From NCBI RefSeq assembly GCF_001982635.1, contig NZ_MKFI01000003.1, forward strand, positions 496,001 through 560,000: DNA of 64,000 bases, given 5' to 3'. The notes below the pieces were generated by a model that was not told where the DNA came from, did not search any database, and worked only from the letters and a program-made list of their open reading frames with translations. A program made the translations under genes and the position numbers. Position 1 is the first letter of the stretch. Each line of letters opens with the position of its first letter. The DNA is from Bradyrhizobium mercantei (GTDB lineage: Bacteria > Pseudomonadota > Alphaproteobacteria > Rhizobiales > Xanthobacteraceae). Positions 33,912 through 41,638 of this stretch are shown piece after piece.

Positions 33912-34127
33912 TTACGGCCGCATGAACATGAAATCGGTGTCCGGATCGCAGTTGTCGGCGACGAAGTGCAGTTCGGACTGCACATCGGCGACACCTCTGT
34001 TGACCAGATACTGGGACACGACCAAACCGAGTAACGCGCGGCATAGACCATCACGGTCGACGCCCGTGGCATCGGCTTGTTTGAGGGCGGCATCGAAGTG
34101 ATGCCTGGCGATATCCGAAGCGGACAA
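33912..34127 (-). CDS. Small hypothetical protein of the nir region (71 aa)
   Basis: The protein starts MSASDIARHHFDAALKQADA, continues DRDGLCRALLGLVVSQYLVN and ends ADNCDPDTDFMFMRP. It is soluble, mostly helical at the N-terminus, with two cysteines. The ATG at 34127 follows a small AAGGAGAC ribosome binding site on the minus strand. It is 18 bases downstream of the 60-aa gene, so the two probably form an operon. No family is assigned. About 170 bases between pseudoazurin and this gene hold nothing recognisable. Confidence 0.6.
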   Translation of the reverse strand: MSASDIARHHFDAALKQADATGVDRDGLCRALLGLVVSQYLVNRGVADVQSELHFVADNCDPDTDFMFMRP

Positions 34128-34145
34128 TTTTGTCTCCTTGCTGAG

Positions 34146-34328
34146 CTATCGATTCTCCGCTTCCGCCGAGCAGCAGGTGCAGCAGTTCGGCTTGGCGCCG
34201 GCTAAGATCGTTGCAGCAACTTCATCGTCGATGCGGCGGAGGGGGTCCGTGACGACGGTCTCGGCCAGCCTCCGCTCGATGCCGCTGTCGTTGCGGCCCT
34301 TGCCGCGTAATCTCTCGAAAATCCGCAT
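34146..34328 (-). CDS. Small hypothetical protein with CCTCC motif (60 aa)
   Basis: The protein reads MRIFERLRGKGRNDSGIERR, then LAETVVTDPLRRIDDEVAAT, and ends LAGAKPNCCTCCSAEAENR. The C-terminal CC-T-CC group could bind copper or zinc or take part in metal delivery. The first gene of a two-gene minus unit with the 71-aa gene. The relaxed box at 34379-34392 lies 50 bp upstream of its start. Short length leaves some doubt, but the intact frame, the spacing and the motif support it. Confidence 0.55.
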   Translation of the reverse strand: MRIFERLRGKGRNDSGIERRLAETVVTDPLRRIDDEVAATILAGAKPNCCTCCSAEAENR

Positions 34329-34378
34329 TTTGCCCTCTGTTTGACGGTTCGAAAATAGCGCGAGTGCCGATCCGATCT

Positions 34379-34392
34379 TTGTCGTGGATCAA
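34379..34392. promoter_or_regulatory. FNR/NnrR-type box (relaxed), divergent
   Basis: TTGTCGTGGATCAA (TTG-N8-CAA, with one extra A on the right) lies between the 60-aa gene (34328, minus) and NnrS (34488, plus). Its distance of 95 bp to the 34488 start also argues against an NnrS start at 34401. Confidence 0.5.
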
Positions 34393-34487
34393 ACAGATCG
34401 GTGAATGAGGAGCTAGTTTGCGCTCCGACAAAGAAAGGCCGACCGCACGCGTCTAATCTGGCGTCTATTCGATCGGGAACGGCGACC

Positions 34488-35666
34488 ATGGCGACGATGC
34501 AGAAGTTGAGGAACTACAGAGGCCCGGCGCTCCTGTCGCATGGCTTCCGACCGTTCTTCCTGTTCGCCGCCATCTATGCCGGGGCGGCGATTCCGTTGTG
34601 GCTTGCGATCTTTGCCGGCCATGTTTGGCTGCCGACGGCGTTCGCGCCACGGGACTGGCACGTCCATGAGATGCTGTTCGGCTATGTGGGCGCCGTCGTT
34701 GCGGGCTTTCTCTTGACCGCGATCCCCAATTGGACGGGACGGCTGCCGATCCAGGGAGTGCCGCTCGCGCTGCTGTTCGGATCCTGGGTCGCCGGGCGGG
34801 CCGCAACGTCGTTCTCCGATATGATCGGCTGGCGAGCCGCGCTCGCGATCGACGCCGCTTTTCTGGTTCTTCTCGCGGCGGCGGCCGCGCGAGAAATCGT
34901 CGTCGGACGAAAGTGGAACAACCTGAAAGTCGTCGCGATCGTCTCCTTGCTTGCCGGCGCAAACATCGCCTTCCATATCGAAGCTCATATCACCGGGCTT
35001 GCGGAGTATTCGACGCGCGCCGGTGTGGCCTTGGTCGTTACGCTCGTTTGCATCATTGGCGGCCGGATCGTGCCGAGCTTCACGCGCAACTGGCTCGCGC
35101 GCCGCCCCCCGGGACGACTACCAGTTCCTTTCAATCGGTTCGACGCGGTCGCGATGGTCGCCGGCGTCTGCGCCATGGCCGCGTGGGTGATGTTCCCGAC
35201 GGGGCGGTCAACGGCCGTCGCTCTTGCGGCTGCCGGTCTATTGCATTTCGTTCGTCTGCTGCGTTGGGCCGGAGACCGGACCTTCTCCGATCGCCTCGTC
35301 TTGGTCCTGCACGTCGCCTACGCCTTCGTGCCAGTTGGGTTCTTCCTCTGCGGGCTTTCCGCGGTCGATTTCGTCTCCCCCGGTGCGGGCCTGCATGCCT
35401 GGACCGGAGGCGCGATTGGCTCGATGACGATCGCGGTCATGACGCGTGCATCGCTCGGACATACCGGACAGGCGCTCAAGGCTTCAGGGCCCGTTCAAGC
35501 CGTCTACGCCGCCATCGTGATCGCCGCCGTCGCACGTGTCTGCGCCGCGATCGAGCCGAGCCACTCGGTTGCCCTTCTGATGGTGTCCGGCATCGCATGG
35601 ACGTTTGCCTTTCTCGGTTTCGTGGCCGCCTACGCGCCGCTTCTCTGCCGCGCACGGAAGTTCTGA
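34488..35666 (+). CDS. nnrS: NnrS-family membrane protein
   Basis: NnrS is a heme- and copper-containing inner-membrane protein that protects cells from NO-dependent iron-thiol damage during denitrification. The 392-residue protein has about 12 membrane segments and the family motifs SHGFRPFFLFAAIYAG near the start, WHVHEMLFGYVGAVVAGFLL, TAIPNWTGR, and GGRIVPSFTRNWL in the middle. The ATG at 34488 (or 34497) is preferred to the in-frame ATG at 34401 because the N-terminal SHGFRPFF sequence follows closely and a promoter box lies between them. It is the first gene of a plus-strand unit whose next gene starts 2 bases on. Confidence 0.92.
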   Translation: MATMQKLRNYRGPALLSHGFRPFFLFAAIYAGAAIPLWLAIFAGHVWLPTAFAPRDWHVHEMLFGYVGAVVAGFLLTAIPNWTGRLPIQGVPLALLFGSWVAGRAATSFSDMIGWRAALAIDAAFLVLLAAAAAREIVVGRKWNNLKVVAIVSLLAGANIAFHIEAHITGLAEYSTRAGVALVVTLVCIIGGRIVPSFTRNWLARRPPGRLPVPFNRFDAVAMVAGVCAMAAWVMFPTGRSTAVALAAAGLLHFVRLLRWAGDRTFSDRLVLVLHVAYAFVPVGFFLCGLSAVDFVSPGAGLHAWTGGAIGSMTIAVMTRASLGHTGQALKASGPVQAVYAAIVIAAVARVCAAIEPSHSVALLMVSGIAWTFAFLGFVAAYAPLLCRARKF

Positions 35667-35668
35667 TC

Positions 35669-37006
35669 ATGATCGGCACGAACCTATCCCGATGGACGAT
35701 GACTTATTTCGCGGCGGCGCTCGCGTGGCTGTTCGTCGCGCTTGGTCTGCTGGTCGCCGGAGTCGGCTATCCCGCCGGCGACATCGCGTCGCCCGACACT
35801 CTCGTCCTCGTTCACGTGATCTGCATCGGATGGTTGAGCCTTGCGATGTGCGGAGCGTTGTTCCAATTCGTGCCTGTTCTGGTCGCCAAGCCGCTGTTTT
35901 CCGACAAATGCGCTTTGCCGGCGCTTGCCTTGCTGACGGTGGGGCTTCTGTCGCTGCTCGGAGGGTTTCTTTGCTTGGGCGGCCGTCTCCCGCCGACGCT
36001 CTGGTTGCTGCCACTCGGTGCCATTCTGCTCGTCGTAGGCTTCGGTTTGGTTGTCCTCGATCTCGGTTTGACGGCTTGGCTGCGTCCAATCGGGCCGGCT
36101 CGCTTCGTCCTTGTGGGGCTGGCTTCACTGTGTGCCACCATGGTACTCGGTGCCATTTTCGCGTTCGCGCTCGCCGGATGGGCGGGGTCGGTGGGAGGAG
36201 TGGTTCTCGCAAGCGGCATCCCGCTGCACGCCATCGCCGGCCTCGGCGGCTGGCTTACCTTGACCGCCATGGGCGTCAGCTACCGTCTTCTGGCAATGTT
36301 CATGCTGGCGCCCGACGTCGACGACCGGCAAAGCGGCGTCACGCTCGCTGTGGGGGCGGTGGCCGTTGCCTTCGCCGTGGCGAGCGGAGCGCTTGCGATT
36401 GGGCTCGCCGCCGGTCTGCAGATCGTGCTGTCGATCGCTGGGGTCCTTGGCATCGCATCGGCTGCCCTTTACGGGCGAGACGTCGTCGGCATCTTCAGCA
36501 ACCGCAAGCGTCGCCATCTCGAGCTCAACATGCGGATGGCGACGCTGTCGTTCGCGAGCCTTGCAGGCGTGGCACTGCTCGGAATCGCGCTCGTCGCGTT
36601 CGGCGCCTTCCTCGCGAACGTGGGCGCGTTCGCTTTCCTCGCGATTTTCGGCTGGCTGTCGGGTCTGGTCCTCGCGAAACTCTACAAGATCGTCGCATTC
36701 CTGACCTGGCTGGAGACCTATGGCCCCGTGATGGGGCGCGCTCCGACCCCGCGCGTCCAGGATCTCGTTGCCGAGGACCGGGCGACGAAATGGTTCGTTA
36801 TCTACTATGCGGCCGTTTGGGCCGGTACAGCGGCTCTGCTGGGCGGCGAACCGGCCGCGTTGCGCGTGGCCGCAGCGGCAATGACCGTCTGCGTGGTCGG
36901 CATCGTCCACGAAATCGTTCGGATCCGTCGGCTTGCCGACGTCGCTAGACCGCTGCGGCTACCCGTCGGCGCGGTCGCGCCGCACCTGCTGTTCGCAAGA
37001 AAATGA
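35669..37006 (+). CDS. Multi-pass membrane protein resembling a heme-copper oxidase subunit
   Basis: The 445-residue protein has about 12 hydrophobic segments. Two sequences resemble the histidine helices of the NorB/CcoN group: DTLVLVHVICIGWLSLAMCG (H at residue 49) followed by FQFVPVL, and GIPLHAIAGLGGWLTLTAMG followed by YRLLAMFML. The pattern H-x-x-x-x-G-W-L-x-L plus Y/F-x-x-x-P occurs in uncharacterised heme-copper-like proteins of denitrifiers. The full set of six metal ligands is not evident, so it is probably not a working oxidase or NO reductase. It starts 2 bases after nnrS and 3 bases before the DUF2249 gene. The ATG at 35669 is used; the frame is open upstream to 34730 but that part lies inside nnrS. 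Confidence 0.75.
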   Translation: MIGTNLSRWTMTYFAAALAWLFVALGLLVAGVGYPAGDIASPDTLVLVHVICIGWLSLAMCGALFQFVPVLVAKPLFSDKCALPALALLTVGLLSLLGGFLCLGGRLPPTLWLLPLGAILLVVGFGLVVLDLGLTAWLRPIGPARFVLVGLASLCATMVLGAIFAFALAGWAGSVGGVVLASGIPLHAIAGLGGWLTLTAMGVSYRLLAMFMLAPDVDDRQSGVTLAVGAVAVAFAVASGALAIGLAAGLQIVLSIAGVLGIASAALYGRDVVGIFSNRKRRHLELNMRMATLSFASLAGVALLGIALVAFGAFLANVGAFAFLAIFGWLSGLVLAKLYKIVAFLTWLETYGPVMGRAPTPRVQDLVAEDRATKWFVIYYAAVWAGTAALLGGEPAALRVAAAAMTVCVVGIVHEIVRIRRLADVARPLRLPVGAVAPHLLFARK

Positions 37007-37009
37007 GAG

Positions 37010-37522
37010 ATGAATATCATGACCCAGTACATCGACGTCGACGTCCGTCCGATCCTGCGTGCTGGAGGCGAGCCGTTCTCGGTGATCATGTCGGCGCTGG
37101 AGAACCTCGCGCCGGGGCAGGGATTGCGACTCTACGCGACGTTCAGGCCGATTCCTCTGTTCGCGGTGATGCAGAAGAAAGGCTTCGCGCACACCGAACA
37201 GTCTCTCGAAGGCGGCGAGTGGGAAGTCCTCTTCACTCCCGCCGAGACGCAGTCCGAGGAGCACGCGGTGGCGGCATCGAGCTTCGACAACTGGCCAGAC
37301 CCCGCAGTCACGCTGGACAACCGGGATCTCGACCCTCCGGAGCCGATGGTCCGGATCCTCGCGGAAGCGGACAAACTTGGGCCCGGTGAGACGTTGTCGG
37401 CACTGCTGCGCCGGGAGCCGGTGTTCCTGTTTCCGCAGCTCGAGAAGCGTGGTTTCCGCTGGCTCGGCGGCTTCACTTCGGACGGCACCGCTTACGAGCT
37501 GACTGTCCGGGCCCCATCATGA
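37010..37522 (+). CDS. Tandem DUF2249 protein (170 aa)
   Basis: Two related halves are visible. The first, DVDVRPILRAGGEPFSVIMS and LYATFRPIPLFAVMQKKGFA with EVLFTP at its end, is a standard DUF2249 domain. The second, TLDNRDLDPPEPMVRILAEA with LLRREPVFLFPQLEKRGFRW and YELTVRAPS, repeats the same plan. DUF2249 is a small SirA/TusA-like fold common in gene sets for NO response (with hemerythrins and NnrS). Here each half keeps the D-x-R start (DVDVRP, LDNRDL). The role is unknown. It starts 3 bases after the membrane gene (alternative ATG at 37019) and overlaps the next gene by 4. Confidence 0.88.
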   Translation: MNIMTQYIDVDVRPILRAGGEPFSVIMSALENLAPGQGLRLYATFRPIPLFAVMQKKGFAHTEQSLEGGEWEVLFTPAETQSEEHAVAASSFDNWPDPAVTLDNRDLDPPEPMVRILAEADKLGPGETLSALLRREPVFLFPQLEKRGFRWLGGFTSDGTAYELTVRAPS

Positions 37523-37833
37523 CCAGCGAACTCGTCGACCGCGTGCGCGATGCGCTGCGGGCCGTGATCGATCCGGAACTCGGCGAGAACATCGTCGATC
37601 TCGGGTTCGTCTACGACATCACCGCCGAAGCAGGGGCGGTCCGGATCACAATGACGGCGACGACCCCAGGATGCCCGGCGACCGGTTTCCTGAGGGAAGG
37701 GGCACAGGCTGCCGCGTCCACCGTTTCAGGGGTCGTCTCTGCCGACGTGACGATGACTTTCGAGCCGGCATGGGACCCGTCCTACATCGAACCCGCCGTC
37801 CGGGCCTCTCTCGGCTTCGCCGCAGTGAACTGA
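37519..37833 (+). CDS. DUF59/MIP18 metal-sulfur cluster protein (SufT-like)
   Basis: The 104-residue protein matches the DUF59 (FeS assembly P, SufT/PaaD-like) pattern: VRDALRAVIDPELGENIVDL, then DLGFVYDI, with TMTATTPGCPATGFLREGAQ containing the conserved Cys in TPGCP. This family helps to mature Fe-S proteins. Here it starts 4 bases inside the DUF2249 gene and ends 5 bases before the second CcoG-type gene, whose product has two [4Fe-4S] clusters, so it may mature that ferredoxin or repair Fe-S damage caused by NO. Confidence 0.92.
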   Translation: MTSELVDRVRDALRAVIDPELGENIVDLGFVYDITAEAGAVRITMTATTPGCPATGFLREGAQAAASTVSGVVSADVTMTFEPAWDPSYIEPAVRASLGFAAVN

Positions 37834-37838
37834 CCGCC

Positions 37839-39263
37839 ATGGCCCTTACCATCGAGATCGATCACGCCAAGACCCGCGCCAGGGCCGCAGCCGCCGCCGG
37901 CCAGCCGGTCGTGCCCCAGTCCGTCAAAGGCCCGATCCGCAGGATCAAATGGGCTGTCCTGCTCCTGACGTTGTCGATCTACTACGTCACGCCGTTCATC
38001 CGTTGGGACCGGGGGCTTAACGCACCGGACCAGGCTGTCCTGCTCGATTTCGCCAACGGTCGCCTTTACGCCTTCTTCGTCGAGATTTGGCCGCAGGATC
38101 TCTATCTCGTCACCGGTCTGTTGGTGCTCGCGGCCACCATCCTGATCCTGACCAATGCGCTTGCGGGCCGCCTGTGGTGCGGATTCGCCTGTCCGCAGAC
38201 GGTCTGGACCGACCTGTTCCTGCTGGTCGAGCGGCTGATCGAAGGTGATCGCCGCCTGCGGCTGAAGAACAGAGATGCGTCCCTGACTCCGAAGCGGGCG
38301 GCGCAGGTCGTCGCGAAGCACGCGGCTTGGCTGCTGATCTCCTTCGCGACCGGCGGTACGCTGATCTTCTACTTCACCGATGCGCCGGGCCTGCTACGGG
38401 GGTTCGCTTCCGGAGAGGTGTCCACGAACGCGTTGACCTGGATCGTCGTCTTCGCCGGCACGACCTACGGCCTGGCCGGCTTCGCGCGCGACCAAGTCTG
38501 CACCTTCATGTGTCCGTGGCCCCGGCTGCAGGGTGCGATCTGGGATCCGGAGGCGTACACCGTCAATTATCGCGACTACCGCGGTGAACTGCGGATGTCC
38601 GCGAAGAAGGCCGCGGCAGTCCGGCTCGAGGGCAAGCCCGCCGGCGACTGCGTCGATTGCGGCCAGTGCGTCGCCGTTTGTCCGATCGGTATCGACATCC
38701 GCGAGGGACCGAACTTCGCATGTATCAACTGCGGGCTCTGCGTCGATGCCTGCGACGGGGTCATGTCCAAACTCGGTCGTGCCCGCGGTCTAATTGACTA
38801 CGAAAGCTGGACCAACATCGAGCGCGGCCGTCGGAAGGAGGCGCCCGTCAACCGCCTGGTGCGGCCGAAGACGATCGGCCTGACGGCCGCAAGCCTCGCG
38901 CTTGCCGGCATCATCATGGTCGCGTTCGCGACCAAGACCACGGCGATCCTTTCGGTCCAGCACGACCGGGATCCCGTGGCGGTCAAGCTCTCGGACGGCT
39001 CGCTGCGTAACGCCTATACGGTGAAGCTTCTGAACAAGTCGTCGGCTCCCCACACCTATGCGCTGTCCGTCAGCGGCGTCGATGCGAGGCTTGCCATTGT
39101 GGGCGTCGAACACGGCTCATCGGTCGTGATTGGGCCCGAGACTTCCGAAGCGTTGCGGGTCACCTTGACGGGGGCGGCGGACAGTCAGGGCGACGTCGTG
39201 TTCACGGCGCGGGACGAGACCAACCTCGTCCTTTCAGCAAAGGACAGATTCGTCGACCGATGA
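37839..39263 (+). CDS. Second CcoG/RdxA-like membrane ferredoxin
   Basis: The 474-residue protein is a paralogue of CcoG (6552): the same membrane part (CGFACPQTVWTDLFLLVERL; CTFMCPWPRLQ), the same two ferredoxin motifs (CVDCGQCVAVCPIG and CINCGLCVDACDG) and the same C-terminal immunoglobulin-like domain (RNAYTVKLLNKSSAPHTYAL). It is not next to cbb3 genes but ends the NnrS / DUF2249 / DUF59 unit. It may supply electrons to that unit or to a copper or Fe-S repair process, or assist NirK copper. The ATG at 37839 is used; the longer frame upstream overlaps the DUF59 gene. Confidence 0.93.
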   Translation: MALTIEIDHAKTRARAAAAAGQPVVPQSVKGPIRRIKWAVLLLTLSIYYVTPFIRWDRGLNAPDQAVLLDFANGRLYAFFVEIWPQDLYLVTGLLVLAATILILTNALAGRLWCGFACPQTVWTDLFLLVERLIEGDRRLRLKNRDASLTPKRAAQVVAKHAAWLLISFATGGTLIFYFTDAPGLLRGFASGEVSTNALTWIVVFAGTTYGLAGFARDQVCTFMCPWPRLQGAIWDPEAYTVNYRDYRGELRMSAKKAAAVRLEGKPAGDCVDCGQCVAVCPIGIDIREGPNFACINCGLCVDACDGVMSKLGRARGLIDYESWTNIERGRRKEAPVNRLVRPKTIGLTAASLALAGIIMVAFATKTTAILSVQHDRDPVAVKLSDGSLRNAYTVKLLNKSSAPHTYALSVSGVDARLAIVGVEHGSSVVIGPETSEALRVTLTGAADSQGDVVFTARDETNLVLSAKDRFVDR

Positions 39264-39286
39264 CCGCATGTCTCGATCGACGAATC
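39247..39286. terminator. Inverted repeat at the end of the nnrS unit
   Basis: GATTCGTCGA (39247-39256) and TCGACGAATC (39277-39286) form a 10-bp stem with a 20-base loop that spans the stop codon of the second CcoG-type gene. There is no T-run, so it may be a Rho-linked terminator, a message-stabilising stem or a protein site. Confidence 0.35.
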
Positions 39287-39397
39287 TTCGACGCGCTCGA
39301 CTTCGTCAAGGAGACCGTAAAGTCCCGGATTAGGGCTTTACCGGATTTGCAAGTTCGCCCGAAACGGACCTAAGTCGGTTACCTTTGGAGCATGCGC

Positions 39398-41230
39398 ATG
39401 ACAACCGTCGAACACTTCGAGCCCTACGCCGCCGGTCCGTCCCGGTCGAGCGAGTTTGCGAAGACACGCGATGCGACGCCGACGAGGCGCATGGGCCTGC
39501 GTCCTCTGATTTCGTTGTATCCCTATATCGCCCGCTATCGCGGGCGCGCGATGCTCGCATGCGTGTCGCTCACGGTTGCGGCGGTCACCACGCTCGCGAT
39601 TCCTGTTGCGGCACGACGGATGGTCGATTTCGGCTTCGATCCGGATGGCCTTTCGGCGATCGACGGCTACTTCGCGGCCATGATCGCGGTTGTGGCCGTG
39701 CTGGCCTGCGCCAGCGCCTGCCGATATTATTTCGTGGCGACGTTGGGTGAGCGCGTGGTGGCTGACGTCCGGCGGGATGTCTTCGGTCATTTGCTCCGAC
39801 TGTCACCTTCTTTCTTCGATCGATCGAGTAGCGGCGATCTCACGTCGCGGCTGACGGCAGACACCACGCAGATCAAGGCGGCGGTCGGCGCATCTGCTTC
39901 CGTGGCTTTGCGCAACCTGATCATGCTGCTCGGGGCGATCGTCATGATGACGGTCACAAGCCCGAAGCTTTCCGCAATGGTCCTGCTCGTCATTCCTGCC
40001 GTCGTGATCCCCCTGATCGCATGCGGTCGGTGGGTCCGGCGGCTTTCCCGCAACGCTCAGGATACGCTCGCCGATGCAACCGCCTACGCTTCGGAGCTGA
40101 TCGGCGCGATCAGAACGGTACAGGCCTACAACGGCACGACGATCGCCACCGATCGCTTCGGTCGCGAGGTGGACGAAGCCTATGAGGCCTCTCGCGTTTC
40201 GACCAGGGCGAGGGCCGTTCTGACCCAGATCGTCATCTTCATCGTATTCAGCAGTGTTGTGGTCATTCTCTGGGCCGGCTCTCGCGACGTGGCGATGGGA
40301 GCCATGAGCGCCGGACGTCTCGGTCAATTCATACTCTACGCGGTCTTGGCTGCGACGAGCCTCGGCCAGCTCAGCGAGGTCTGGGGCGAAGTGTCCGCGG
40401 CCTCGGGCGCAGCGGAGCGCCTGTTCGAGATACTGCGCCTCAAGCCCGAGATCGCAGCCCCGAGCCGGCCGTTGAACCTGCCGCTGGCCGGTCAGGGAAG
40501 CCTGGCGTTCGAAGCCGTCAGCTTCGCCTATCCGGGAAGGCCGGACGTTCGGGTGCTCGACGACGTCGCGTTCTCCGTGCGCTCCGGTGAGAAAGTCGCC
40601 ATCGTCGGGTCGTCTGGAGCCGGCAAGAGTACGTTGTTTCACCTTCTCTTGCGGTTCTATGATCCGAGTTCGGGACTGGTCTCGCTCGACGGAGTTGCCG
40701 TCCACGAGGCCGATCCCGAAGAAATCCGCTCGCGCATCGCCCTGGTTCCGCAGGATCCGGTCATCTTTGCCGCCTCCGCCCGAGACAACATCCGCTTCGG
40801 GCGCCCCTCCGCGACGGATGCCGAGGTAGAGCGCGCCGCCGACCTGGCCTCAGCTTCCGGGTTTCTGGCCGTGCTGCCGGATGGACTCGATACGCGACTG
40901 GGCGAACGTGGCGTCATGCTGTCCGGTGGGCAGCGCCAGCGTATCGCCATCGCGCGCGCGATACTGCGCGATGCTCCCCTTCTGCTGCTCGACGAGGCCA
41001 CCTCGGCGCTCGATTCCGAGAGCGAGGCCGTGGTCCAGGCCGCGCTGCAGGGGCTCATGAAGGGACGAACCACTCTCGTCATCGCGCACCGTCTTGCTAC
41101 CGTCCTGTCCTGCGACCGCATTCTGGTGATGGATCGCGGCAAGATCGTCGAACAGGGCACCCATGAGGAGCTGTCGTCGGCCGGCGGTCTTTACGCCCGC
41201 CTTGCGCGGTTGCAGTTCGGAACGAACTGA
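39398..41230 (+). CDS. MsbA-type ABC exporter (permease fused to ATPase)
   Basis: The 610-residue protein has an N-terminal membrane domain with six helices (LISLYPYIARYRGRAMLACV; FDRSSSGDLTSRLTADTTQI) and a C-terminal ATPase with Walker A GSSGAGKST, signature LSGGQRQ and Walker B LLLLDEATS. This is the half-size exporter plan of MsbA/multidrug/lipid ABC proteins and works as a homodimer. GGAG lies 6 bases before the ATG at 39398; an ATG at 39392 is also in frame. It has about 130 bases of upstream sequence and could have its own promoter. The substrate is unknown; its place among NO and copper genes hints at envelope lipid, heme or metal-complex export. Confidence 0.9.
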   Translation: MTTVEHFEPYAAGPSRSSEFAKTRDATPTRRMGLRPLISLYPYIARYRGRAMLACVSLTVAAVTTLAIPVAARRMVDFGFDPDGLSAIDGYFAAMIAVVAVLACASACRYYFVATLGERVVADVRRDVFGHLLRLSPSFFDRSSSGDLTSRLTADTTQIKAAVGASASVALRNLIMLLGAIVMMTVTSPKLSAMVLLVIPAVVIPLIACGRWVRRLSRNAQDTLADATAYASELIGAIRTVQAYNGTTIATDRFGREVDEAYEASRVSTRARAVLTQIVIFIVFSSVVVILWAGSRDVAMGAMSAGRLGQFILYAVLAATSLGQLSEVWGEVSAASGAAERLFEILRLKPEIAAPSRPLNLPLAGQGSLAFEAVSFAYPGRPDVRVLDDVAFSVRSGEKVAIVGSSGAGKSTLFHLLLRFYDPSSGLVSLDGVAVHEADPEEIRSRIALVPQDPVIFAASARDNIRFGRPSATDAEVERAADLASASGFLAVLPDGLDTRLGERGVMLSGGQRQRIAIARAILRDAPLLLLDEATSALDSESEAVVQAALQGLMKGRTTLVIAHRLATVLSCDRILVMDRGKIVEQGTHEELSSAGGLYARLARLQFGTN

Positions 41231-41243
41231 GCCGACGCTTCGG

Positions 41244-41591
41244 ATGTCAGATGCTGTGAACATCGAAGATGAACCGCAGGCGCGATATCGAAGCTCGCGG
41301 TCGTTCGACTCGAGCGCGTTTCCGTCGTCGTGTTCGGATCTCGATTTTCTGACTGCATTGGGCGAACGTCTTCGCGAACTTCGTACGGCTCGCGGCATGT
41401 CGCGCAGCGAGCTCGCCGACGCCTCGGGAGTGTCCGAACGCTGGATCGCGCGGATCGAGAGCGGCAAGGGCAACGTCACGATCCTCCTGCTACGGCGTCT
41501 GGCTTCGGTGTTTCGTCAACGACCGGTTCAGCTGGCGGTGGATATCGAGACGAGTTTGCGCTGCAACAAGGAGTTGTCGGACGGTATGTGA
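41244..41591 (+). CDS. Short XRE-family regulator (115 aa, HTH only)
   Basis: The helix-turn-helix lies at about residues 45-105 (LGERLRELRTARGMSRSELA; ERWIARIESGKGNVTILLLR). The ARIESGKGN-ILLLRR stretch resembles the N-terminal domain of BzdR/BoxR-type regulators, which normally carry a shikimate-kinase-like sensor domain of about 170 residues. Here the protein ends after the HTH (ETSLRCNKELSDGM), so it is either a naturally short form or truncated. It starts 13 bases after the ABC gene and may control it. The upstream frame to 41163 overlaps the ABC gene and is not used. Confidence 0.8.
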   Translation: MSDAVNIEDEPQARYRSSRSFDSSAFPSSCSDLDFLTALGERLRELRTARGMSRSELADASGVSERWIARIESGKGNVTILLLRRLASVFRQRPVQLAVDIETSLRCNKELSDGM

Positions 41592-41638
41592 GACCTTCGT
41601 TCAGGAAGGCTTCGGCGTGAGCCTAACGGAGATGGACG

